This document shows positions 7,353 to 15,974 of a DNA stretch of 33,639 bases, one piece after another. A program made the translations under genes and the position numbers. The DNA lies in contig JAOUGX010000031.1 of NCBI GenBank assembly GCA_029865385.1, positions 1 to 33,639 on the forward strand, read 5' to 3'. The notes under the pieces were generated by a model that had not been told where the DNA came from, searched no databases, and saw nothing but the letters and a program-made list of their open reading frames with translations. Positions within the stretch are counted from its first letter, which is position 1; every line of letters begins with the position of its first letter. Origin of the DNA: Gammaproteobacteria bacterium. Its GTDB lineage: Bacteria > Pseudomonadota > Gammaproteobacteria > Steroidobacterales > Woeseiaceae.

Positions 7353-7526
7353 ACAAGAGGTTATGATATCGCTTCGAATGCCCGGACAGATTGCCCTTAG
7401 CTTTAGACGGCAAAATGGTGAAAACCGGTTGCGGCGTTCGAAAAAAGCATCAAGAACCGATCGCAGGGTCGAGGCGGCACTCCCCGCTCCGGACTGTCGG
7501 TTACAATCGTATCGGAGGATCTCGTC

Positions 7527-8432
7527 ATGACCCGTCGCTTACTTGCCATCGTCGTCGCGCTGGCCGCTGCCGCTGGCGTCGCAGTGCTGGCGATGAGCCG
7601 TTTCACCATTGAGTATGATCCGGCCAAAATTCTGCCGACAGACAGGTCCGCCGACCTTGTAGAACGATTGAAGAGGAGCCAGACGAGCGAGCTTGACCAG
7701 CAACAGCTTTCGCAGGTCGTTGAGTCGCTCGTGCAGGTGCTTGACGAAGAAATCAGGGAGCGTCGCCTGCTGGCCGAGCAGCTCGAGGCAACGCGTGCCG
7801 AGCTGGACGACCTGCAGCAGAACCTGCGCACGCGGGTAGAGGAATCGTTCCGAGCCGCCGCAGAGGAAGTTGAGTCAACAGATGTGTCCGAGTACGAGCA
7901 GGCACGTATCGCCCGCGCGCAGTCGATCAAGTCGAAGCTCCAGGCGGCAGGTTTCACGCCGGACCAGGTCGAACACCTTCGACGGCGGCAGGCGGAAGCC
8001 GAAATGCAGCAGGTTGAAATGGACGATCGTGCACGTCGGGAAGGCTGGTTCGGCACAGCACGATACGCCGAGGAGTACGCAAGTCTTGCCAGTGGAGCCG
8101 AGGCTATTCGCGGCGAACTCGGCGACGAAGCCTATGATCGTTATATGTACGCTTCCGGCCGGCCGAACCGCGTTGCAGTCGGCTCCGTCATCCAGACGTC
8201 GCCGGCCGAACGAGCGGGCCTGCGTCCCGGTGACATCATTACAAGGTACGGCGGCGAGAAAATATACTCACCCGATCAGCTTACCAGTCTGCGCAGCACC
8301 GGTGACCGGGGAGCGCCGGTCGCCGTCGAGATTTTGCGCAATGGCCAGGTGATGCTCATCTCGATGCCGCGCGGACCCATGGGAATCCAGACGCAGCCGA
8401 CAATCCACGACCCGGCGTCGGGAGGCAGCTAA
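7527..8432 (+). CDS. membrane-anchored coiled-coil protein with C-terminal PDZ domain
   Basis: 301 residues from ATG 7527, preceded by GGAGGATCTCGTC. Residues 5-23 are a single hydrophobic anchor. Residues about 45-118 are a charged heptad-rich coiled coil (for example L-L-A-E-Q-L-E-A-T-R-A-E-L). Residues about 125-200 are a helical linker. Residues about 213-290 are a PDZ domain with the A-G-L-R-P-G-D-I-I core. The build resembles periplasmic scaffold proteins that sense or present C-terminal peptides; there is no protease domain. It diverges from the tlpA operon and precedes the PLP enzyme by 78 bases. Specific function unknown. Confidence 0.8.
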   Translation: MTRRLLAIVVALAAAAGVAVLAMSRFTIEYDPAKILPTDRSADLVERLKRSQTSELDQQQLSQVVESLVQVLDEEIRERRLLAEQLEATRAELDDLQQNLRTRVEESFRAAAEEVESTDVSEYEQARIARAQSIKSKLQAAGFTPDQVEHLRRRQAEAEMQQVEMDDRARREGWFGTARYAEEYASLASGAEAIRGELGDEAYDRYMYASGRPNRVAVGSVIQTSPAERAGLRPGDIITRYGGEKIYSPDQLTSLRSTGDRGAPVAVEILRNGQVMLISMPRGPMGIQTQPTIHDPASGGS

Positions 8433-8510
8433 CAAATCGAATCACGCCCATATCGCCCACAATAAATAACCAGCCGTGCCTGGGATACCGGCAAGTCCGG
8501 GGGAGAGCCA

Positions 8511-9743
8511 ATGAATATTCAACGACGCGAATTTCTTCAGATTGTGGGCGGCGCAGTGCTGGCCGGCAGTGCAGGCTTGCAGCCTGCATCCGCCAAATCG
8601 AGTGCCATCGGTTGGCCTTCGTTCGGTTTTCCGGACGACAAGGTGCCGATGAATGCGGCCAATATTTGCCCGATGCCGGTGATCGTGAGCGAAGCTTATG
8701 CCCGTTACGCGCGCGAACTCGATGACGACCTGAGTCCGGGCAACCGGCAGCGGATAGAAGCGCTGCGCGAAAGTGCGCGTAGCCGTATCGCCGGGCTTCT
8801 CGGTACGTCCTCCGATGAACTGGCGCTGGTGCGAAACACCTCGGAAGCCAACAACGTCATCGTGCAGGGCCTGCCACTGTCACAGGAAGACGAAGTCCTG
8901 TTGTGGGACCAGAACCATCCGTCCAATAGCGTGGCCTGGGATGTTCGCGCATCAAGAAGTGGCTGCAAGGTTCGGCGATTTTCGATTCCAACGGAGACCG
9001 GCTCTGTCGATGAGGTCATCAGTCGCGTTGTAGACGAGATCGGCAATAACACCAGGGTCATATCCTTCACGCACATCTCGAATATCAGCGGTTTTCGCCT
9101 GCCGTTGGCGGAACTTTGTGCCGCTATTCGCCGCAGGAAGGAAAATGTGCACATTCACGTCGATGGCGCACAAACCTGGGGTGCCGTCGACGTGAAACTC
9201 GGCGTGCTGGAGTGCGACTCGTTTACCGGAAGCGCCCACAAATGGTTCACCGGTCCGCGTGAAGTCGGGCTTCTGTACGTACGTAAGCAGCACATCCGGC
9301 AGATCTGGCCGAGTGTCGTCAGTGTTCCCTGGGGCAGCGATGTGGAACCGAGCGCGGTCGGCGCCAGGAAATTCGATGCGCTGGGTCAGCGTGACGATGC
9401 GGCGCTCGCCGCACTGGACGACGCAGCAAGCCTGCACGAATCGATGACGCCGGCCGGTGTCGAGCAACGATCCATGGCGATCGCAAACCGGCTTCGCGAC
9501 GGGCTGCAGGACCTCGGCGTGCCGTTCGTTTCCAGCACCAATGCGGCGTTTACCAGCAGCGTGATCATTCTTTCAACGCGACCCGCAATGGGCGACGAGC
9601 TGGTTGACAGGGTATTCAAGGATTCGGGGATCATTACCGCGATGGTCGGCGGTTTTCGTATGTCACCGCACTTCTACAATACGGAAGACCATGTAGACCG
9701 CGTCGTGGCCGCGGTCGGCAGGAACAGGAATATGCTGGCATGA
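8511..9743 (+). CDS. Tat-signal class V aminotransferase-fold PLP enzyme
   Basis: 410 residues from ATG 8511 with GGGGGAGAG upstream. Residues 1-28 are a twin-arginine signal (Q-R-R-E-F-L-Q, then a Gly/Ala core ending P-A-S-A), so the enzyme is probably exported folded with its cofactor. Residues about 45-410 are a class V aminotransferase/cysteine-desulfurase fold: N-x-S-E-A-N-N at 109-115, H-V-D-G-A-Q at 216-221, and the PLP lysine K244 in G-S-A-H-K-W-F. It resembles isopenicillin-N-epimerase-like and EgtE-like enzymes. The cysteine-loop nucleophile expected in a desulfurase is not evident. Substrate unknown; no ergothioneine genes are nearby. Confidence 0.85.
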   Translation: MNIQRREFLQIVGGAVLAGSAGLQPASAKSSAIGWPSFGFPDDKVPMNAANICPMPVIVSEAYARYARELDDDLSPGNRQRIEALRESARSRIAGLLGTSSDELALVRNTSEANNVIVQGLPLSQEDEVLLWDQNHPSNSVAWDVRASRSGCKVRRFSIPTETGSVDEVISRVVDEIGNNTRVISFTHISNISGFRLPLAELCAAIRRRKENVHIHVDGAQTWGAVDVKLGVLECDSFTGSAHKWFTGPREVGLLYVRKQHIRQIWPSVVSVPWGSDVEPSAVGARKFDALGQRDDAALAALDDAASLHESMTPAGVEQRSMAIANRLRDGLQDLGVPFVSSTNAAFTSSVIILSTRPAMGDELVDRVFKDSGIITAMVGGFRMSPHFYNTEDHVDRVVAAVGRNRNMLA

Positions 9744-9749
9744 TGCCGA

Positions 9750-9818
9750 TCAGGCGAAGAACACGCTGAGCAGGATGAGGGACAGCAGGATGCCGGCGAC
9801 GCCGAACAGGTTTTCCAT
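9750..9818 (-). CDS. 22-residue hydrophobic membrane peptide
   Basis: A short frame from ATG 9818 to TGA 9752-9750 encodes MENLFGVAG followed by a Leu/Ile/Ser/Phe-rich stretch ending VFFA, essentially one transmembrane helix. GGAG lies 9 bases upstream of the ATG in a normal Shine-Dalgarno position. It sits alone on the minus strand between the PLP enzyme (its stop is 6 bases beyond that gene's stop) and the photolyase. Small respiratory subunits, toxins of type I systems and small stress proteins look like this, but nothing here decides among them. Chance is possible for a frame this short. Confidence 0.45.
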   Translation of the reverse strand: MENLFGVAGILLSLILLSVFFA

Positions 9819-9959
9819 GAATTTCGACTCCGTTTCTGCGCCGGATACAAATACTTACTATTAAGCTGAACCTTCGCACCTGCGGTTTCGTACACTGGGT
9901 GCTGCGTCAATGATGCCAGAGCTGCCCGGCGCAATATCAGCTGATTCCGGAAACAGAAA

Positions 9960-11396
9960 ATGGCCAGTCAAAAACCCGTCATCCTGTGGTTTCGACAGGA
10001 TCTCCGTATCGCCGACAATCCGGCACTGAATGCGGCGCATGCGTGCGGCGCTCCGGTACTGCCGATTTTTGTGCAGGACGATGTCAATGCCGGTGACTGG
10101 GCTCCGGGCGGAGCATCACGCTGGTGGCTGCACCAGAGTCTGTCGGCCCTGAATTCGGAGATGGGCGGCCATCTGCAATTTTTCCGTGGTGACCCGAACG
10201 ACATTGTCCCGGGTATTGCAGCGGAGACGGACGCCGACATCGTATTCTGGAATCGCTGCTACGAACCCTGGCAAAGAGCTCGAGATGAAAAGTTGCGCGA
10301 CTCGCTGCGAGCAAGCGGGAAGAGCGCGCGCACGTTCAATGCCTCGCTGTTGTTCGAGCCACCGGAAATTTCGAAAGCCGATCGAACTCCTTACAGGGTC
10401 TTCACGCCATTCTATAAAAAGGGCTGCCTTGAAAACGGACCCCGACCACGCGAGGCAGAACAGGCCCCCGACGACGTCCGCTGGCATCAGCACTCGGGCA
10501 ATACAACGTTGGACGATCTTGGTCTCGAACCGAAGGTGCGCTGGTACGATGAAATGCAAAATACGTGGACCCCGGGGGAGCGCGGCGCAAGGGAACGGCT
10601 CGCGACCTTTCTGAAAAATGGTCTTAAGGGCTACAAGGAGGGACGAAATTTCCCGGACCGGAAAAACGTGTCCCGTCTGTCGCCGCATCTGCATTTCGGG
10701 GAAATCTCACCGCAGCAGGTGTGGCGCGCGCTGGACGAGCAGCAAAGAAGCGATTTCCCCGTGGAGGATATAGAACACTTCCGCAGCGAACTTGCCTGGC
10801 GCGAGTTCTCCTATAACCTGCTCTATCATTTCCCGGACTTGCCGAGCGAAAACCTGCAAAGAAAGTTCAATCGCTTTCCGTGGCGCGAAGACGCCGCGGC
10901 GTTACGTGCCTGGCAGCGCGGAGAGACGGGTTACCCGATTGTCGATGCCGGCATGCGCGAACTCTGGCGTACCGGCTACATGCACAATCGGGTTCGCATG
11001 ATCGTTGGATCCTTCCTCGTCAAGAACCTGCTGTTGCACTGGCATCATGGCGAGCGCTGGTTTTGGGACACGCTGGTGGATGCAGACCTCGCGAACAACA
11101 GCGCAAGCTGGCAATGGATTGCCGGCTGTGGCGCCGATGCCGCCCCGTACTTCCGGATCTTCAATCCGCTAACCCAGGGCAGGAAATTTGATCCCGACGG
11201 AGCGTACGTGCGCCGGTATGTCCCGGAGCTGGCAGCAATGCCGGACAAATTCCTGCACGCGCCATGGGAAGCGAGCGAGGAGATTCGCAGAGCAGCGAAT
11301 GTGACGCTCGGACAGACCTATCCCGATCCGATTGTCGACCTTGCCGAATCGCGTGAGCGGGCGCTGGCGGCTTTTCGCTCCTTGTCTTCCGGCTGA
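9960..11396 (+). CDS. phrB: deoxyribodipyrimidine photo-lyase
   Basis: 478-residue class I CPD photolyase: the N-terminal Rossmann antenna domain begins KPVILWFRQDLRIADNPAL, and the C-terminal FAD domain has the typical series E-L-A-W-R-E-F, W-x-x-G-x-T-G-Y-P-I-V-D-A-G-M-R, H-N-R-V-R-M, D-A-D-L-A-N-N-x-A-S-W-Q-W and A-P-Y-F-R-I-F-N-P. It splits cyclobutane pyrimidine dimers with light. Length is standard and no truncation is seen. It converges on the cfa gene 15 bases downstream. In the sigmaE/ChrR singlet-oxygen regulons of Rhodobacter and relatives a photolyase gene and cfa-type genes are co-regulated, so this neighbourhood is meaningful. Confidence 0.97.
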   Translation: MASQKPVILWFRQDLRIADNPALNAAHACGAPVLPIFVQDDVNAGDWAPGGASRWWLHQSLSALNSEMGGHLQFFRGDPNDIVPGIAAETDADIVFWNRCYEPWQRARDEKLRDSLRASGKSARTFNASLLFEPPEISKADRTPYRVFTPFYKKGCLENGPRPREAEQAPDDVRWHQHSGNTTLDDLGLEPKVRWYDEMQNTWTPGERGARERLATFLKNGLKGYKEGRNFPDRKNVSRLSPHLHFGEISPQQVWRALDEQQRSDFPVEDIEHFRSELAWREFSYNLLYHFPDLPSENLQRKFNRFPWREDAAALRAWQRGETGYPIVDAGMRELWRTGYMHNRVRMIVGSFLVKNLLLHWHHGERWFWDTLVDADLANNSASWQWIAGCGADAAPYFRIFNPLTQGRKFDPDGAYVRRYVPELAAMPDKFLHAPWEASEEIRRAANVTLGQTYPDPIVDLAESRERALAAFRSLSSG

Positions 11397-11411
11397 TTCT
11401 CCCGGCGTCGC

Positions 11412-12704
11412 TCAAATCTCCGCGAGCGCCGGTACCACGGGTTCGCGCCGACAGTCCGGTCGTACCAGCAGCATCTGCACGTTACCTATCGCTCGCTCGA
11501 TAAAAGCACCCTCGCAATAGCAGTAGTAATACTCCCACATTCGAAGAAAGCTGTCGGGGTAGCCCATGTCGCGAATTTTCTTGATCTGCCGGAAGAACGC
11601 CATACGCCAGCTGAATAGTGTTTTCGCGTAGTGGGAACCGATGTCCTCGAGATGATAGAGGCGCATGTCGGAGGAATGCGTTATCGAGCGCAGCATCGCA
11701 GTTACGGACGGCAGGAAGCCGCCGGGAAAAATGTATCGCTGAATGAAATCAACCGACTTGAGCGCGGACTCGTAGCGTTGGTCCGCTATGGTGATTGCCT
11801 GCAGCAGCATCATGCCATCCGGTTTCAGAAGAGCGGCGCACTTCTCGAAGTACGAGTCCAGAAATTCGTGGCCGACCGCTTCGATCATCTCGATCGATAC
11901 CAGCTTGTCATACCGGCCTTCGAGGTCCCGATAGTCTCTGAGCAATAGCGTTATCCGGTCCTGCAGACCGGCCTCCGCGACCCGCCTGGTCGCATGCTCG
12001 AACTGCTCACGGGAAATGGTCGTCGTGGTTACCCGGCAGCCGTATTGGCTGGCTGCATGAATGGCAAAGCCTCCCCAACCAGTTCCGATCTCCAGCACAT
12101 GGTCTTCGGACGATAACTGCAGTTTCCGGCAGATCCGCTCGAGCTTGGCTACCGATGCTTCCTGCAACGTCATATCCGATCGTTCGAATACGGCCGACGA
12201 ATACATCATGGTTTCATCGAGCCAAAGACTGAAGAACTCGTTTCCCAGGTCGTAGTGGGCGGAAATGTTCTTGCGGCTGCCCCTCTTTGTATTCCGGTTG
12301 ATACGGTGCAGGAGCTTGCGCAGCGGCACGGACAACCGCGCCGCGCCACTGTCCATGTTGTCCAGCACATTGCGGTTACGCACCAGCAGGCGCACCAGCA
12401 ATGTGAGATCGTCGCAATTCCAGTAGCCCTGCATGTACGCTTCTGCGGCACCGACGGCACCGCCGAGTGCGATCTCGCTGTAAAATCGCTGATCGATGAC
12501 GTTTATGCTGACTTTCAGTCCGGATGTATCCGTCGTGCCGCCTAACAGCTTGGTGCCGTATTCGTCCCTGACCGCCAGTTGCCCGGTCTCGATACCAGAC
12601 AGCCGACGCAAGACCAGCCGCCGTGAGAGCTTTTCGACGAGTCGAGGGCTGGAAGTGCCCGACGGGACACGCTCGAAATCGTAGGTAGTTTCTATATCCT
12701 TCAT
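11412..12704 (-). CDS. cfa: cyclopropane-fatty-acyl-phospholipid synthase
   Basis: 430-residue SAM-dependent methyltransferase of the Cfa/CmaA family, which adds a methylene bridge across cis double bonds of phospholipid acyl chains at the inner membrane. The SAM motif is V-L-E-I-G-T-G-W-G-G-F with T-T-I-S-x-E-Q following; N-terminal residues 1-130 are the lipid-binding domain; S-I-E-M-I-E-A-V-G and F-I-Q-R-Y-I-F-P-G-G are the usual catalytic-side motifs. The start ATG overlaps the DUF1365 stop by ATGA (12701-12704). It is the last gene of the nine-gene operon and converges with the photolyase gene. Confidence 0.95.
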   Translation of the reverse strand: MKDIETTYDFERVPSGTSSPRLVEKLSRRLVLRRLSGIETGQLAVRDEYGTKLLGGTTDTSGLKVSINVIDQRFYSEIALGGAVGAAEAYMQGYWNCDDLTLLVRLLVRNRNVLDNMDSGAARLSVPLRKLLHRINRNTKRGSRKNISAHYDLGNEFFSLWLDETMMYSSAVFERSDMTLQEASVAKLERICRKLQLSSEDHVLEIGTGWGGFAIHAASQYGCRVTTTTISREQFEHATRRVAEAGLQDRITLLLRDYRDLEGRYDKLVSIEMIEAVGHEFLDSYFEKCAALLKPDGMMLLQAITIADQRYESALKSVDFIQRYIFPGGFLPSVTAMLRSITHSSDMRLYHLEDIGSHYAKTLFSWRMAFFRQIKKIRDMGYPDSFLRMWEYYYCYCEGAFIERAIGNVQMLLVRPDCRREPVVPALAEI

Positions 12705-13474
12705 CGGTTTGCCTGAACGGGTGAGTGTTTGGCAGGATGAGCTTTGATCCTGCAGCCTTTGAGCCAGAGACGCAGCGCCTGCCAGTGAATGGCGAGAATC
12801 ACCTTGATGGTCATGAACGGGTACGCAGCAAGAGTGAACGCCAGCGATGCGGCATTGATTTCCTTGCGGCGGAGAATCAGGGTTGCGGCGAAAATCCTGT
12901 CTTTGCGGGCAAGATTGCTGATTCTTACCACGACATTGTCCGAAGGCGCGGTCAGCAGCCAGTTGTAATCGATGTCCATGTCCATGAACGGCGATACGTG
13001 CAATTCCTTCCTCGATTCGTAGCGATGGATGCGATCGTCACCCAGGTTCGTCGAACCATCGAGCACATAGCAGTGGCGTTCTCCCCAGGGCGTATTGCTG
13101 ACTTCGGCCACGATAGCTTCGACCCGCGTATCGTCCCGGTCGAAGCAGTAGTAGACGCTGATCGGGTTGAAGCAGTAGCCGAAATAGCTCAGGTTGGTCA
13201 GCAGGCGAATCGGGCCGTTCGGCGTCGAACCCGTTCGACTGGCCACCAGTTTTCGCACTGATTCGGCCAGCGGCTCCGCCGGATCGCCGAGATAGTTCTC
13301 GCGGCGAAAACGCGCCAGCGCGGGCCGCTTCGTCGACCAGAACCATCGGCCATGGAACACATGGGAAAGTTCATCCAGGTCCAGGTACATCATGAAAAGG
13401 CGATAGCTGAATGCGTGCGCCACCGGAACGGTGCGGCTGTGTTTAACCTGCCCGCTGAAGATGCAGCTCTGCAT
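12701..13474 (-). CDS. DUF1365 family protein
   Basis: 257 residues from ATG 13474 (AGAAG upstream); an in-frame ATG at 13507 lacks a ribosome-binding site. Family signatures: H-A-F-S-Y-R-L-F at the N-terminus, C-F-N-P-I-S-V-Y-Y-C in the middle, E-V-S-N-T-P-W-G-E-R-H-C-Y-V-L, and a C-terminal P-F-M-x-x-x-x-x-Y. DUF1365 is regularly found between an amine-oxidase-like flavoprotein and Cfa, as here, and is presumed to work in membrane lipid modification, but its reaction is not known to me. It overlaps the flavoprotein gene by 32 bases and cfa by 4, so all three are translationally coupled. Confidence 0.92.
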   Translation of the reverse strand: MQSCIFSGQVKHSRTVPVAHAFSYRLFMMYLDLDELSHVFHGRWFWSTKRPALARFRRENYLGDPAEPLAESVRKLVASRTGSTPNGPIRLLTNLSYFGYCFNPISVYYCFDRDDTRVEAIVAEVSNTPWGERHCYVLDGSTNLGDDRIHRYESRKELHVSPFMDMDIDYNWLLTAPSDNVVVRISNLARKDRIFAATLILRRKEINAASLAFTLAAYPFMTIKVILAIHWQALRLWLKGCRIKAHPAKHSPVQANR

Positions 13475-14759
13475 GTCCGTTCTTCTGTTCAAAATCCGCC
13501 AGTGCATTCAGCGCGCTGACCACACCGTCTTCGTGGAATCCATTTCGCCAATAGGCGCCGGCAAAATAGCTGCGATTGGCACCGTTTATTTCGCCGCGCC
13601 GCTTCTGCGCCGCAATGCTCGCGGCATTGAATACGGGGTGCTCATACGAGAATTTCTTTATGACCGCAGCGCGATTGATTCGCTCGTCGCTGTTAAGCGT
13701 GACGAAGAACTGCCTCCTGCTGCTCAGGCCTTGCAAGCGGTTGAGGTGATAGGTCACAGTCGCAGGACCATCGAATCGCGCCGGGACTTCGTAGTTCCAT
13801 GCCGCCCAGGCCCGTCTTCGCGTCGGCATCACCTTCCGGTCGCTATGAAGTATCGCTTCGTTGTGCTGGTAGGCAATGGCGCCCAGCACTTCGCGTTCGG
13901 CCGACGAGGCGTCACGCAGTATGCGCAAAGCCTGGTCGCTGTGACAGGCGAAGAAAATGCAATCAAAGGTTTCCGCATTGTTGTCACGGGATCGCACCAT
14001 GACCTTGTTTCCCTGGCGGATTACCGACGTAACCGGGGAATTCAGGCGAATTCGATCGCGGTGTCCGGCAACCAGCTTCTGCACATAGCTTTGCGACCCA
14101 TTCCGTATGACCCGCCATATTGGACGGTTCTTCAGGCTCAGGAGGCCGTGATTGTGAAAAAACCGGATAAAGAACTGTGCGGGAATTTTCTGCAGCATGC
14201 GCGGCTCCGCCGACCAGATGGCAGCGCCCATCGGTATCAGGTAGTGCTGGACGAACTCCCGCGAGTACTTGTTTCGCGCCAGGTATTCGGCAAGCGTCAT
14301 GAACGTCTCATCCTGCTGCAGAAACACAACGGATTCGCGGTTGAATCTCAATATGTCGCGGATCATGCGGTGAAATGACGGCCGAAGGACGTTCAATCGC
14401 TGTGCAAACAGGGTGTTCAGCGAAGAGCCGGCGTACTCGAGGCCGTTTTCCTGGCACCGCACGCTGAAGCTCATGGTGCTTTCCTGAGATTCGACACCGA
14501 GCTCATCGAGCAGCCGCGTAAAGTACGGATAGGTCCGGTCGTTGAAGACAATGAAGCCGGTATCCAGTTTCAGCTGGTCCCCGTCAGCCGCAACGTCGAC
14601 CGTATTGGAATGGCCGCCGATATAGTCATTGGCTTCGAATACCGTGATGTCGTGTCGATCTCGCAATTGACAGGCAATCACATTGCCGGCGATACCGGTG
14701 CCAACGATTGCAATCTTCTGGCGCGGTTGACCGGTAGCGTTTTCCAGGCGGGCTACCAT
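13443..14759 (-). CDS. FAD-dependent amine-oxidase-fold oxidoreductase (lipid desaturase-like)
   Basis: 438 residues. The FAD-binding dinucleotide motif is I-V-G-T-G-I-A-G with the acidic end V-F-E-A-N-D-Y-I-G-G-H-S near residues 16-50, as in amine oxidases, carotenoid desaturases and the COG2907 group. C-terminal H-E-D-G-V-V-S-A-L-N matches the flavin-contacting end of this fold. Its partners are Cfa and DUF1365. In Rhodobacter sphaeroides a flavoprotein desaturase (UfaD) and a Cfa-like methyltransferase (UfaM) make furan fatty acids, and this gene may have a similar job on methylated acyl chains; that is inference. The start overlaps the lipocalin stop by 7 bases. Confidence 0.88.
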   Translation of the reverse strand: MVARLENATGQPRQKIAIVGTGIAGNVIACQLRDRHDITVFEANDYIGGHSNTVDVAADGDQLKLDTGFIVFNDRTYPYFTRLLDELGVESQESTMSFSVRCQENGLEYAGSSLNTLFAQRLNVLRPSFHRMIRDILRFNRESVVFLQQDETFMTLAEYLARNKYSREFVQHYLIPMGAAIWSAEPRMLQKIPAQFFIRFFHNHGLLSLKNRPIWRVIRNGSQSYVQKLVAGHRDRIRLNSPVTSVIRQGNKVMVRSRDNNAETFDCIFFACHSDQALRILRDASSAEREVLGAIAYQHNEAILHSDRKVMPTRRRAWAAWNYEVPARFDGPATVTYHLNRLQGLSSRRQFFVTLNSDERINRAAVIKKFSYEHPVFNAASIAAQKRRGEINGANRSYFAGAYWRNGFHEDGVVSALNALADFEQKNGHAELHLQRAG

Positions 14760-15301
14760 AGGTGTGGCACTTTTCGCAGCTTGCTTGTGTCGTAACCGAG
14801 TTCATCGATCAGTCTGACCAGTTCGTCGTACTCGGAGTCGGCTATTGTGGGGTTTCGCGCCATGATCCAGACGTAGTCGCGTTTGTTTCTTGCAATGATC
14901 GTGCGGCTGTACCCCTCATCGAGGTAGGCAATGCGGTAATCGGCCTTGATCGGCCAAACGAATCGCATGCCCCAGACGGCATTGCTATCGGTATCTGTAA
15001 CGAACCCGGTCGGCGTATAGATCTTCTTCTTGCCATCGAAGCTGCCTTTGCGAAACGTAAAAGTGGTTGCGATGCTGCCATCGTCATTCAACGCGTAGTT
15101 TTCCACGGCGTTGTATGCGTCCTTTTCGAGAAACGTGGGAATGCTGGCGATCACGTACCAGTCGCCCATGAAACGCTTTAGTTCGACATGATCGACGGGC
15201 TCAATGGGCGGCTGGCTGCCAGCGCAACCGGCCGCAATCAGTCCGAGCGTCATGCCAAGCAGTGCATTTCGTGATTTCTTTCTACCTGTTGCTTTGCTCA
15301 T
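14753..15301 (-). CDS. Blc-type lipocalin lipoprotein
   Basis: 182 residues with a lipobox L-I-A-A-G-C (lipidated C26) and the lipocalin signature G-D-W-Y-V-I-A at residues 46-52. A-V-W-G-M-R-F-V-W-P and R-D-Y-V-W-I-M-A-R-N-P-T are characteristic of bacterial Blc, an outer-membrane lipoprotein that binds fatty acids or lysophospholipids. Its place among acyl-chain-modifying enzymes suggests carriage of modified or damaged lipids. It starts 3 bases after the DUF6134-like stop. Confidence 0.93.
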   Translation of the reverse strand: MSKATGRKKSRNALLGMTLGLIAAGCAGSQPPIEPVDHVELKRFMGDWYVIASIPTFLEKDAYNAVENYALNDDGSIATTFTFRKGSFDGKKKIYTPTGFVTDTDSNAVWGMRFVWPIKADYRIAYLDEGYSRTIIARNKRDYVWIMARNPTIADSEYDELVRLIDELGYDTSKLRKVPHLW

Positions 15302-15304
15302 AAT

Positions 15305-15952
15305 TCAGATCAACTCGTATCGTAGTGTTCGGCCGTCCCGGGTGGTCGACTCCAGTGCCAGCCACTCGCTGTCATTCGAGTACCAGACATCGAGCGACAG
15401 ATCATTGGTCATCAGCCTGTATTTCTTCGCCGGCACTTCCGCCCCGCGAACCTTTACCTTTTCCTCGGCCACCAGTTCGACCGTGACCGGCGCAAGCTCG
15501 CCGGTTTGCGGGTTGAGCAAGGCGTCTTCCTGCAGGATGCCGGCATCCCAGTAGGCAAACGTTTTCACACAGCCGGCTATCGGTTCGCGCCGCTCCGGCA
15601 GGTCGATCCGGAATCCATCGGATTCGCGCTCGCCGTGGACTTGCTGGACGCGTCCGTTCGCGTCCGTGTGCGACCGGATCTCCTGAAGACAGTCGCCTTG
15701 CCAGGTCTCTGTGTTGACATGCTGGTAACGATAGGCGGTGATGAACAGGAACCGAACCTTGAAATCTGCTTCGGTGGTCAGCTTCGTGTAGCCGTCTTGT
15801 TTATCCAGACGAAAGCGGTGATGGCCGATCGCGGAATCACCGAGGTAGACCTTGAAGTTCCATTCCTTTGCGCCTGCATAGCCTTGCGCCGGCTGAACCA
15901 GGCAAGCCAGCAGGATGAGTGTTGCAGCAAACAGCATGGTTTTCGAATTCAT
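15305..15952 (-). CDS. DUF6134/DUF3108-like periplasmic protein
   Basis: 215 residues from ATG 15952 with AGAGGT upstream. Residues 1-25 are a signal peptide ending Q-P-A-Q-G. The mature part is beta-rich, opening W-N-F-K-V-Y-L-G-D-S-A-I-G-H-H-R-F, a pattern of the DUF6134/DUF3108 type of periplasmic lipid-associated proteins; one C-x(n)-C pair (C106/C147 region) could form a disulfide. It lies in the lipid operon between DUF1295 and lipocalin. The reaction or ligand is unknown; the family call rests on pattern memory and should be checked. Confidence 0.75.
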   Translation of the reverse strand: MNSKTMLFAATLILLACLVQPAQGYAGAKEWNFKVYLGDSAIGHHRFRLDKQDGYTKLTTEADFKVRFLFITAYRYQHVNTETWQGDCLQEIRSHTDANGRVQQVHGERESDGFRIDLPERREPIAGCVKTFAYWDAGILQEDALLNPQTGELAPVTVELVAEEKVKVRGAEVPAKKYRLMTNDLSLDVWYSNDSEWLALESTTRDGRTLRYELI

Positions 15953-15974
15953 GACAGTACCTCTAAAGGAGCCG

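Noticed and set aside
8511-9743. PLP enzyme considered as EgtE of ergothioneine synthesis.
   Set aside because: No egtB or egtD nearby, and the Tat signal does not fit a cytoplasmic pathway enzyme.
13431-14378. A 315-codon plus-strand open frame opposite the FAD oxidoreductase.
   Set aside because: Antisense shadow without recognisable domains.
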